Both the position numbers and the translations under genes were made by a program. The notes beneath the pieces were generated by a model that searched no databases, was not told the origin of the DNA, and saw only the letters and a list, made by a program, of their open reading frames with translations. DNA of 64,000 nucleotides from the NCBI GenBank assembly GCA_963813315.1, contig CAWEYO010000012.1, positions 1 through 64,000 of the forward strand. Direction: 5' to 3'. The DNA is from CAWEYO01 sp963813315 (GTDB taxonomy: Bacteria; Pseudomonadota; Alphaproteobacteria; Rhizobiales; Rhizobiaceae). This document shows, piece after piece, positions 1-7,748 of this stretch. Position 1 is the first letter of the stretch. Every line of letters begins with the position of its first letter.

Positions 1-567
1 TGGACCGCGCCGGCAACATCCTCGATCGGCACGTTCGGATCGACACGGTGCTGGTAGAAGAGGTCAAGGCGGTCAGTCTTAAGACGTTGAGGACGCCTCC
101 GCAACGCGCTTAATACGCTCGGGGCGGCTGTCGAGGCCGATGGTTCCGTCGATGGCGAAACCGAACTTGCTGGCAATCTTCACCTGGTCACGGATAGGCG
201 CAAGCGCCTGGCCGACGAGCTCTTCGCTGGTATAGGGGCCGTAGACTTCAGCTGTATCGAATAACGTGACACCGCGTTCGTGTGCCGCGCGTAGCACAGC
301 GATACCCTGCTGAATGTCTGCCGGGGGACCATAGTTAGCGCTGATGCTCATGGCACCGGCGCCGATTTCCGAGACCTCAGGGCCCGAGCTTTCGAGATTT
401 CATCTTTGGCTCCCTGGACGTCGAGCTCCCTTGGTTCGCTTCCTGAGCGTGAGCGGGCGAAAGCAGCCACGACGACGCCCCTACCGTCACAGCGGCTCCG
501 ATCAGGGTCAAGTCGTCAGAAAGTCCCGGCGGCTCAGGGCTCGCGGTCCGTGTCCATTGCTTTCCAT
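1..567 (-). pseudogene. Tat-signal aldo/keto reductase, frameshifted and cut by the window edge
   Basis: Reading the minus strand from an ATG at 567 (AAGGAT upstream as Shine-Dalgarno) gives a twin-arginine leader (SRRDFL, hydrophobic run, AHA-Q cleavage-like site). It continues into an AKR N-terminus (KSRKLG, EVSEIGAGAM, SANYGPP, FDTAEVYG) and then DLFYQHRVDPNVP at the window edge. These pieces lie in different frames, with breaks near 513 (inside the leader), 379 (after KLGP) and 96 (after VAEAS). The catalytic Asp-Tyr region (DTAEVYG) is present. The family are NADPH-dependent oxidoreductases; Tat-exported members are periplasmic. Three breaks in under 600 bases suggest a true pseudogene, although base-calling error is possible because other genes here are also frameshifted. 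The divergent LysR gene is its probable former regulator. Confidence 0.7.
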
Positions 568-699
568 AGCTCTATCCTTTTGAAGTTGTTGTAGAAGACA
601 ACGCGCGGCAGCAATAAGTTGCGCGATATTCTGACAAAGACTTCGATTTGCCAGTTAAATCGGTTCCTTTGCTGCCGATCTCACTATCCAATCTAGTGC

Positions 700-713
700 A
701 TATGAACTCATAT
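700..713. promoter_or_regulatory. 14-bp dyad, candidate LysR operator
   Basis: ATATGA-AC-TCATAT is a perfect inverted repeat about 45 bases upstream of the LysR start, between the divergent reductase and regulator. LysR-type proteins usually bind AT-rich dyads of the T-N11-A kind in such positions. The assignment rests on position and symmetry only. Confidence 0.4.
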
Positions 714-758
714 GATTAGGTGGTATAAAGGTATTGGTCTTATAAACTGGGTCTATAA

Positions 759-1652
759 ATGGCACGGCAAAGCGTGGACGATCTCATGGCTTTTCTGGCG
801 GTTGCCCGCGAGGGCAGCTTTACACGCGCCGCCGCGAAGCTCGGCATTTCGCAGCCCGCCCTGAGCCACACCATCACGACTCTTGAAGCGCGGCTCGGGC
901 TGCGGCTGCTCACCCGAACGACACGCAGCGTCGCTCCTACCGAGGCCGGCGAGCGTCTGCTTGAAACCCTGGGACCTCACTTCGATGGGATCGAGGCTGG
1001 GCTTGCAGCTCTGACCGCTCTGCGGGACAAGCCTGCAGGTAGAATCCGTCTAACGTCTGTGGAGCACGCATCGGCGACCATTCTGGCTCCGGCGCTCGCC
1101 AAGCTCTTGCCCCGCTACCCCGACATTCAGGTTGAGATCAACAACGACTATAACTTGGTCGATATTGTCGCGGAGCGGTACGACGCCGGGGTAAGGCTGG
1201 GCGAACAGGTCGCTCAGGACATGATCGCCGTCCGCGTCGGGCCCGACTTCGAGATGGTGGTCGTCGGCGCGCCCTCATACTTCAAGAAGCGGCAGAAACC
1301 GCTCGTGCCGCATGACCTGACCGATCACGCCTGCATTGCACTGCGGCTGCCGACTTCGGGCGGCCTGTGGTCATGGCCTTTTGCAAAGGATGGCCGCGAA
1401 CTGAAGGTGCGGGTTGAGGGGCCCTTGGTGTTCAACACCATTACCCTCATGATCGACACAGCTCTCGCAGGTCTTGGGCTGGCTTACGTGCCGGAGGATC
1501 AGGTCCGGGATCATATCAAGAAGGGTCGCCTCGTGCAGGTGCTCGCCGACTGGTCTCCCCCGTCCTCTGGCTACCACCTCTATTATCCAAGCCGCCGTCA
1601 GCCCACGCCAGCTTTTGCCCTGCTGGTCGATGCACTACGCTTCAGACAGTGA
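759..1652 (+). CDS. LysR-family transcriptional regulator
   Basis: A full-length LTTR of 297 residues. The winged helix-turn-helix lies at about residues 4-62 (FLAVAREGSFTRAAAKLG, then SQPALSHTITTLE), followed by the linker helix and a periplasmic-binding-like effector domain at about 90-295. It closely resembles the subgroup that controls adjacent oxidoreductase genes, and it is divergent from the broken aldo/keto reductase with 191 bases between them that contain a dyad. Autoregulation and control of the neighbour are inferred from arrangement. The ATG has no strong Shine-Dalgarno but starts at the normal N-terminus for the family. The effector is unknown. Confidence 0.92.
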   Translation: MARQSVDDLMAFLAVAREGSFTRAAAKLGISQPALSHTITTLEARLGLRLLTRTTRSVAPTEAGERLLETLGPHFDGIEAGLAALTALRDKPAGRIRLTSVEHASATILAPALAKLLPRYPDIQVEINNDYNLVDIVAERYDAGVRLGEQVAQDMIAVRVGPDFEMVVVGAPSYFKKRQKPLVPHDLTDHACIALRLPTSGGLWSWPFAKDGRELKVRVEGPLVFNTITLMIDTALAGLGLAYVPEDQVRDHIKKGRLVQVLADWSPPSSGYHLYYPSRRQPTPAFALLVDALRFRQ

Positions 1653-1746
1653 GAAGTACCAACGGCCGCGCACGTCAGACAACAGCGCTCAGATTGAGCA
1701 GCAGCGCGCGTGCCGAACAGCAGCGATTGGGATGTACATTCCAATT

Positions 1747-1790
1747 TGGCGCGCCCGGAGGATTCGAACTCCCGACCCCAAATTCGTAAA
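1747..1790 (-). repeat. tRNA 3'-end fragment (tRNA-Arg-like), probable att remnant
   Basis: The minus strand reads GGGAGTTCGAATCCTCC followed by GGGCGCGCCA, which is a T-arm with loop TTCGAAT and an acceptor 3' strand ending in CCA. No matching 5' half lies within 80 bases, and the T-stem has one mismatch. The GGCGCGCCA ending resembles rhizobial tRNA-Arg. Integrases commonly target tRNA 3' ends, so this is best read as an old attachment-site copy rather than a functional tRNA. Confidence 0.6.
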
Positions 1791-1927
1791 CTGGCGCCAA
1801 TAGCCGCGCCATAGCCTTTGTTCTAGGATGGCGGCTACGCCTGACTTCCCTTGGGGGAATTTCTGGGGGACTGAAGGCGGCGCTTGTCCAGTAAGTGCTT
1901 ATAATAGCGTTGTAATTAGAAATTTTT

Positions 1928-1971
1928 TGGCGCACCCGACAGGATTCGAACCTGTGACCGCTACCTCGTAA
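1928..1971 (-). repeat. tRNA-Arg 3'-end fragment, probable att remnant
   Basis: The minus strand has GGTCACAGGTTCGAATCC then TGTCGGGTGCGCCA. This is a perfect T-arm (ACAGG/CCTGT around TTCGAAT), acceptor 3' strand and CCA, as in alphaproteobacterial tRNA-Arg. The expected 5' strand GCACCCG is absent upstream, so only the 3' portion remains. It is the second of four such fragments in the same orientation. Confidence 0.7.
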
Positions 1972-2226
1972 ATCGTGGTCCGCCTGGCCGTGCGGCGCCC
2001 TCCGGAAGCTGTTTCCGGTCTCGCACCGGGTCAACCAGGATCAAGACGGTGTTGACCTTCGGTGCCAATCGGGTGATGAGCGGTTCAAGCGAAAGTTCAG
2101 GATCAGCCACTTCCGAAGAGGATTTTCAGGAGGTCGGTAACGCTCCCGTGACGCCCCACCAGCCGAAAACCAGAGCCTGCGGACAGGTCGTTGGGAGTGA
2201 AGATGAATAATTTCATAGCTTTAGTT

Positions 2227-2280
2227 TGTCGGAGCGGCGATTCGAACCCACGACCCCTTGACCTAAGGCTTCTAGTCAAT
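2227..2280 (-). repeat. tRNA 3'-end fragment (tRNA-Pro-like), probable att remnant
   Basis: The minus strand reads GGTCGTGGGTTCGAATC then GCCGCTCCGACA. It resembles a tRNA-Pro T-arm and acceptor end, but CC is missing from the 3' T-stem and one C from the CCA. No intact tRNA can be folded here, so it appears to be a degenerate fragment. Confidence 0.55.
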
Positions 2281-2601
2281 GCAAAAAATAAAGTAAATTC
2301 AATAGTTTACAGGTATCATTTACAGCGTAAAAGGCAGGGAGGCCCTTGAAATCCTTGTAGAACCTTTTGCCGTAAAATGAAGGGTACCAATATCGCCTCT
2401 CGCGGGCCGTGTACTGCAGGGAACCGGCGATCGAATCGAATCAGAGGCGGTTTTCGCCTCTGGCGCGCATTCGGGGTGCGGCTGGTGTGGCGCCCCCTTT
2501 CTATGGCGCTGCGTGTGCCCCGAAATGCGCCCCGTTTCAATTCGCGGCCTGAAGTCTTCGGGCTTCATTTTTTCTAACTCTTTGCTTTTCTTTGGAAAGT
2601 C

Positions 2602-2653
2602 TGGTGGGTGTGCACAGGATCGAACTGTGGACCCGCTGATTAAGAGTCAGCTC
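2602..2653 (-). repeat. tRNA-Lys(CTT) 3' part, likely att site of the integrative element
   Basis: The minus strand contains the tRNA-Lys anticodon arm (GACTCTTAATC, anticodon CTT), then the variable loop, T-arm (CCACAGTTCGATCCTGT) and GCACACCCACCA. The match begins at AGCTGACTC; the D-arm and 5' acceptor strand are missing. This 52-base 3' part is the usual size of an att core left by a tyrosine recombinase, and an integrase gene begins 166 bases away. The CCA end faces away from the integrase, so the element lies on the 5' side of the fragment. Confidence 0.75.
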
Positions 2654-2819
2654 CGGCCCAAATTTACAAGTGCATGAAAACGTACAACTTTCGCCCGTGT
2701 CCGAAAATAAGCCATTGATTAGTAAGGGACATTGCTTGACATGTCAGTGACAATATACGACATAAAGAGACAGAAGAAACCGTCAAAATGACGGACACAA
2801 TGCGGACACAAAAATTTCC

Positions 2820-4140
2820 ATGCGGCTGGTCGATAAGCGCAGGAAAGACGACCCAGAGGCAAAAACGCCTGCCGATCTGACGGCGCCCGAGAAGGGCAAC
2901 AAGATTTACTATGATGCGGACGTGAAGGGCTTTCGGCTCCGCGTTACTGCCAATGGCGCGCGCGTCGTTTGTCCTCAACTATCGGACCCGGGCCGGACGC
3001 GAGCGGCGCTACACCATCGGCTCTTATCCTGAGTGGTCGGTAAGTGCGGCGCGGACGGAAGCCGGCGAACTCAAGAAGCGCATCGATCGCGGCGAAGACC
3101 CAATGGCCGAGGTCGAGGCGGATCGAAACGGAAAGACCGTCGCCGATCTCTGCGACCGCTACATCGAGGAGCATCTGCCCAAGAAGCGCGCCTCATCGGC
3201 GCAAGACGACAGGGCAATGATCCGCCGCTACATCAAGCAGGACGATCCGAAGGCCGCGAAGATCGAGCCGAAGCTGAAGCATCTGAGGGTCGCCGAAGTC
3301 ACCTTCTCCGCCATCGACGGTCTGCATCGGGCGATCACCAGGCGCGGCCACCCCTATCAGGCGAACCGGGTGCTCGCGCTGTGCTCGAAGATGTTCAGCC
3401 TTGCGATCCGCTGGCAATGGCGAACCGACAATCCCTGCAAGGGCGTCGAGCGCAATCAGGAGGAAAAGCGGCACCGTTATTTGTCGCCGGCAGAATTGAC
3501 GAAGCTGACCAAGGCGCTGGCCGAGTACAAGGATCAACAGGCGTCCAACATAATCCGTCTTCTGCTCCTGACCGGCGCTCGGCGAGGCGAGGTCCAGGCC
3601 GCGAAGTGGGCTCAGTTCGATATAACGGAAGGCGTCTGGACGAAGCCGGGCTCGACCACGAAACAGAAGACCTTGCACCGCGTGCCACTCTCGGCGCCGG
3701 CCCGCCAGCTCCTGAGCGAATTGCGGGCGGAAGCCGAACGGGAGGCCAAAAAGAAAGGCCGGGACGTCTCGGAGTACGTGTTCCCAGGCCGTGGCGCCAA
3801 AGGCCATCGCGTCGAACTGAAAAAGGACTGGCGGGAGCTTTGCATCGCTGCCGGGATCGTCGGAATCGAGACCGTGAAGGACGCCAGGGGCAGGGAGCGC
3901 ACGATCGTTACACCCACGGCGAGAATTCACGATCTGCGGCACACATACGCAAGTGTGCTGGCCTCGGCGGGTCTGTCCCTGCCGATCATCGGGGCACTTC
4001 TCGGACACTCCCAGCCGCAAACCACGGCTCGTTATTCACACCTGTTCGATGATCCGCTGAGACAGGCGACCGAGCGTGTCGGTGCCGTCGTCATGCGAGA
4101 GCGAAAGCGCGGAAATCCGGCGCATGAAGGGGGTGGGTGA
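2820..4140 (+). CDS. Tyrosine site-specific recombinase (integrase), one frameshift
   Basis: This is a phage/island integrase with an N-terminal arm-binding DUF4102-like domain, a core-binding domain (about residues 100-190) and a catalytic domain. Catalytic residues visible are Arg in LLTGARRGEV, His-x-x-Arg in HDLRHTYAS, His in LLGHSQ and Tyr in TTARYSHLF. The N-terminus (ATG at 2820, YYDADVKGFRLRV) is in one frame and the rest in the next; they join near 2962 within GCGCGCGCG. Removing one base gives 439 residues, a normal length, so this is a dinucleotide-run slip, real or technical. The gene lies beside the tRNA-Lys(CTT) fragment, the expected position for an element's own integrase. Confidence 0.88.
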
Positions 4141-4876
4141 TGAATGACCCGATTTCGCAAGATGAAATAGAGAAGAGGTTGAACGATCGGAGCCTGAACC
4201 ACCCGACCCGATGGCAATGCCTATGTGGACGCTTGGCCAGGCGGTCGCATGGATTACCTGGCGGACCGCCGAGAAGGTGCAGGAAAACTGGGATTTTCAC
4301 TGTGAATTCGGGCTTGATGAGGCTTTCGCCGATCGAAGAAGAGCCCGAGAGGTCTCTCCGTAAAAACCGCCAGAGAGGAACTTTGATGAGACTGGCCGAG
4401 GGAGCGTTGATGGCCATGGCCATCAAGAGGAAACTGGCCGCCCCGAACCGATACCTGCCTAGGAATGGCATTATCTGGAGCAACCGGAGATAGCGACCTG
4501 GCGGACCGGCTAGGGTTCAAGACCTTTCCACGAACGGTTCCATCAAGGTCGGGTATCGGTACATCACGTTGAAGCGGGACGACGTTTGTCGCCTTTGGGA
4601 AGACGCATCGTTCCGCGCAATTCCGGCGAAAAGGGCGGACGTCCGCCGGCCGCCGATTGGGATGCCTACTATGAGAAGTTCCTGGAAGAAGTGAAGGCGC
4701 GCGGTTTTCCCGACAAGCTGAACGATGATGGCTGGCGCAGGCAAGTTGACGTTGCAAACTGGCTGACCAACCTGGCCGAAAAGGAAGGCTTTTCACCCGG
4801 GACATCGACCTTACGCCAGAAAGCGCGCGAATTCCTCGCCAAGGCAAAGCTAGAAACCGGTTCTGACCTTTTCTGA
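4140..4876 (+). pseudogene. Degraded island gene spread over three frames
   Basis: Pieces that look protein-like follow one another in different frames. They are MNDPISQDEIEKRLNDRS from an ATG overlapping the integrase stop, MWTLGQAVAWITWRTAEKV up to a stop at 4363, NGSIKVGYRYITLKRDDV near 4530-4590, and GRPPAADWDAYYEKFLEEV through AREFLAKAKLETGS up to 4876. The order and spacing suit a single hypothetical protein of about 240 residues common in rhizobial islands, with a C-terminal helical stretch. At least three frame changes are needed. I do not recognise a function. The last part (4586-4876) could be a separate 96-residue gene. Confidence 0.45.
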
Positions 4877-4993
4877 CCTTTTCCAGCCGACAAGACCGGA
4901 CCATACGCGGGAAAGCGCGCCATTTCCTCTCCAAGGAAATGCTAGAAACTGGGTTTCTGACCTTTTCTGACCTTTTCCAGCCGACAAGACCGG
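4819..4993. repeat. Tandem ~92-bp repeat with internal TTCTGACCTT pairs
   Basis: Two copies (4819-4899 and 4911-4993, offset 92) begin GAAAGCGCGC and end CAAGACCGG. Inside each, TTCTGACCTT occurs twice head to tail, giving four copies. The first copy forms the 3' end of the preceding degraded gene; the second is noncoding and lies just upstream of the AlpA-like gene. Such iterated decamers beside a small DNA-binding gene resemble recombination-directionality or replication-initiation sites, but the function is not shown. Confidence 0.75.
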
Positions 4994-5045
4994 CTGTCGC
5001 GTGTTGATAGTTGCCGTCACCCAAACAACCGGAGACGGCGGCAAA

Positions 5046-5249
5046 ATGAGCCTTCTTGACGAGTACCTTACCCAAGAGGAAATAGCCGCTGAGCTGCGCG
5101 TAACGCCGCGTACGATCATGCGCTGGCAGCAGCAGCCGGACGGCCTTCCCTATACAAAAATAGGCGCGCGTGTCCTCTATCGCCGCGTCAGCGCTTTGCA
5201 ATGGCTGCAAAACCACGAGCGGCGCCCCAATCCTCGGCGAGCCGCCTGA
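5046..5249 (+). CDS. AlpA/excisionase-like helix-turn-helix protein
   Basis: A 67-residue protein starting at ATG 5046 after GGAGACGG. The sequence YLTQEEIAAELRVTPRTIMR, then a PYTKIGARVLYRR wing and a short basic tail, is the MerR-like HTH_17 fold used by excisionases and AlpA-type regulators. It lies just downstream of the tandem 92-bp repeats, which are its most obvious candidate binding sites. It overlaps the next gene by one base (TGATG), suggesting translational coupling. A role in element excision or in regulating the integrase is inferred from family and position. Confidence 0.8.
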   Translation: MSLLDEYLTQEEIAAELRVTPRTIMRWQQQPDGLPYTKIGARVLYRRVSALQWLQNHERRPNPRRAA

Positions 5250-5573
5250 TGAACGCCGATCGCCAGAAGCTTCGGGGCTTACGCACGATAAGCGCCGCCG
5301 AAATGCTCCGCCTCGGCACCTGGGCTGTCGATATCGCCGCAGAGCTGCGTAGAGAGGCCCGCCCGCAAGCTGACGGCAGCTACCGCGTCGGCGCCAACCG
5401 TGCCCTGCTTATCTACCCCGGCAGTGCTTTCCATGACTTCGTGGGGTCGAAACCGGGGGGCACGAGGACGCTTGGCGCCCCGCATTCGAGCGCGCTGGCG
5501 AAGTCGCGTTGGCCCGGCATCTTCACCGCGCCGGCCCTCATCCGGACCGTGGCGGCAGTCGCTAATCCCTGGA
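5249..5573 (+). pseudogene. Short island protein fragment (primase-associated type), frameshifted
   Basis: The ATG at 5249 is coupled to the HTH gene. The product begins MNADRQKLRGLRTISAAEM and continues VGANRALLIYPGSAFHDF, a stretch typical of the N-terminal part of proteins that precede or fuse to phage-type primases. Around the CGGGGGG run near 5455 the plausible reading moves to another frame (GGHEDAWRPAFERAGE), which stops at 5573. Whether the short product is the natural form or a truncated one cannot be told here. Confidence 0.4.
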
Positions 5574-5581
5574 GAGTAGCC

Positions 5582-6155
5582 ATGACGATAACCGATCCTC
5601 AACCGGTCCCGAGCCGGCGTGATTCTCACGATCCTGCTTCGGGAGACCCTAAGACTGATCGGCAAGAATCCTACTTCAGGCTCCTTATCCTGCGTGAAGA
5701 AGCTGTCCGACTTGTTGCGCATCTCCTCGACCTTCTGGTTCGCGCACGAATGCCTGCCCATAATCGTGCCCTCGGTGCCATTCGATACATGGGGCTTCTG
5801 CCCAAACGACACTGGCCCGTGGGGTCGCACGGCGATCTGGACCGACGGCGAGATGCGGTATGGCGAAAGCGGCCCGTTGATGAACGCGGAGGTGATCCGA
5901 TTTGGGTCCTTCAGGATACGCCGCCTGGAATTTATCGCGATAGGCCAGCCCTTCAGTGAAACGTCTGCCCACATGCAACTGGTCGACGACTTCGGCGATG
6001 GCTCCCACAAGGTGCTAGCAAATCTCGAACTTACATGGCTTCCGCCGGAATGGTCGTGGTGGCGGCCGGGGGAAACCAAGATTTGTGTTGTGGCGAAAAG
6101 CGGACTGGTTGTGCCGCCGAGGGCGCAAGCGGGCTATCGCGAGAGCAGACATTGA
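5582..6155 (+). CDS. Hypothetical island protein, possible frameshift near the start
   Basis: Convincing coding sequence runs from about 5619 to 6155. It includes STFWFAHECLPIIVPSVPFD, WGFCPNDTGPWGRTAIWTDG and WLPPEWSWWRPGETK, with many aromatic residues and no long low-complexity stretch. An ATG at 5582 with GGAG upstream is out of frame with this body, so a frameshift near 5615 or a GTG start at 5619 is needed. I do not recognise the family. It lies between primase-associated genes on the same strand. Confidence 0.45.
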
Positions 6156-6225
6156 ACGGAAAGAAGCGCACGCCCGATGCCACCGTTGTGACTGACGTCG
6201 AGAGCACTGGGGAGATCTGAGAACG

Positions 6226-6443
6226 ATGATCACCGACATTTCAGAGCAAATGAAGGCCTTCGTCGAACGGGCTGATCCGAGCGATGTCCATTACTTTCGG
6301 ATCACCTTCGCTCGGGCACTCTGGCCGAAGTCTACCTCGTCCAATGGCGGGGGCTCAATCCGGATGCCAACGGCCGCAGCGTACAGGGTGCCGCGATCTG
6401 CACACCGGGGGTCAGTCGAAAGTTTCAGCTAGAGGCGGAGTGA
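6226..6443 (+). CDS. Small hypothetical island protein, one frameshift
   Basis: The protein starts MITDISEQMKAFVERADPSD and continues VHYFRITF. Adding one base near 6313 lets it continue GTLAEVYLVQWRGLNPD and finish at 6443 with 72 residues, immediately before the primase-like gene. Without that correction the tail is out of character. The function is unknown; the position suggests co-transcription with the replication genes. Confidence 0.45.
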
Positions 6444-6446
6444 GGC

Positions 6447-7747
6447 ATGTCGCGCGTCAGCATCGAATTCACCGTAGTTGGCGGAAACTGCCTGCTCACC
6501 AAGCACGTCCATGTCAAGGACGGCAGGTTGATCAAGGTCGCTGCCGCATCGCCCGTCAGCGGAGCCTACGCTGCCGTTTCGCTCGACGGAACACCCGACG
6601 AAATCCTGAAACAATTGAGCGAGGTGCTTAAGGCGCTGGGGCCTCGCCAGGCGCTGATCGCGGGCCGTCTGCCGTCGCCTGTCGCACCCGACGGCCAACT
6701 GTGGCGACTGCGACTGAAACGCGCCGCGGATGACGGGGTCTCGCTGCCGCGAACGCAGCAAGTCTTTCGGCCGTCGACCGGTCCGTCGCTTGGTTTCCTC
6801 GACTTCGACATTCCGGAGGCAATTCGAAAGCGTTTTCCGGATTTGCGCGCGCTTTACGCCCTTCTGGTCAGGACGTGGCCGGATTTCGCCTGCACCGCGA
6901 TGCTCGTCCGGCCATCGGTATCGAGCGGCGTGAAGGTTCAAGGACACCCCGCCCCGCTGCCGACTGGCTTTCACATCTTCTTCGTTGCATCCGACGGCCA
7001 CCGAGTCGGACAGCTTGCTGACGCAATGTTCGATCGTCTGGCGCTTTCAGGTGAGGCGTTCATAGTGGCATCAAAACGCGGCAGTCGCCTGCGCCGGGCC
7101 TTGGTTGATCCTTCAGCGACCAAGGGCTCGGAAAGGCTGATCTTCGAGGCGACGCGGTCTTTGAGGTGGGCATCGTTCGCGTGCCGCGCAAGATCGTCCT
7201 ATTCCACGGATCAATTCTCGACGTCGAGGCGGCAGTAGCCGCCATGGCGGCGAAACCGGGCGAGCGATCGAAACTCCAGCGCGTCTGGCAGGAGGCCGAG
7301 GAACGTGCGCGGCCGGAACTCGATGCGGCCAGGGAGAAATGGCTGCAGGGGCGCACAGTCGAAATCGTTCGCCAGCGCAGGGTATCGCCGATCCGGGCGC
7401 GGCAGATCGCGGTGCGCGAGACCGCCTCGTTCGAAGCCGGAGAACTGCGCGATGACTTCCCGATCGTGCTCGACGACGGAAGTGTCGTCACGCCTTACGA
7501 CATCATTCTCGAACCCGACCATTTCAAGGGCGCACGCGGCTATTCGCTCGACGAGAATCCGCCGAGGCCGACCGTCTCATTCATCTGGCCGTATCTGTCG
7601 AAACCCGACCCGAAGTCCGGCAAGCCGGCCGGCCCGTGGCTGCACACATTCGAACATGGCGGCCGTTACTTTCGCCTTCGCTCCTTGCGTGCGGACGTTG
7701 ATCGACACCGGCGTTTCGTGAACGCTCACTCCATTAGAGAGATCTGA
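6447..7747 (+). CDS. Primase-like replication protein of the island, one frameshift
   Basis: The ATG at 6447 follows GGAGTGAGG. Frame one runs to about 7155 (LGFLDFDIPEAIRKRFPDL, PLPTGFHIFFVASD, RRALVDPSATKGSERLIFE). The sequence then continues in the next frame (IVRVPRKIVLFHGSILD, RVWQEAEERARPELD) to 7747. Restoring one G near 7152 gives 433 residues. The DFD and GFHIFF motifs and the RRALVDPS turn fit archaeo-eukaryotic-type primase-polymerase domains found next to DUF5906 helicases. The family assignment is moderately sure. It lies 1 base before the helicase gene, so the two are probably translated together. Confidence 0.55.
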
Positions 7748-7748
7748 C

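Noticed and set aside
2316..2577. Small genes in the tRNA-fragment cluster
   Set aside because: Overlapping frames on both strands with Arg/Pro-rich composition and no ribosome-binding site.
1747..2653. Functional tRNA genes
   Set aside because: Only the 3' halves are present; D-arms and matching 5' acceptor strands are missing for all four.
3033..4052. Overlapping 339-residue frame within the integrase
   Set aside because: An Arg/Ser/Gly-rich shadow of the integrase; all recombinase motifs are in the other frame.
4819..4993. CRISPR array
   Set aside because: Only two units of 92 bases, each with coding similarity, and no spacer pattern.
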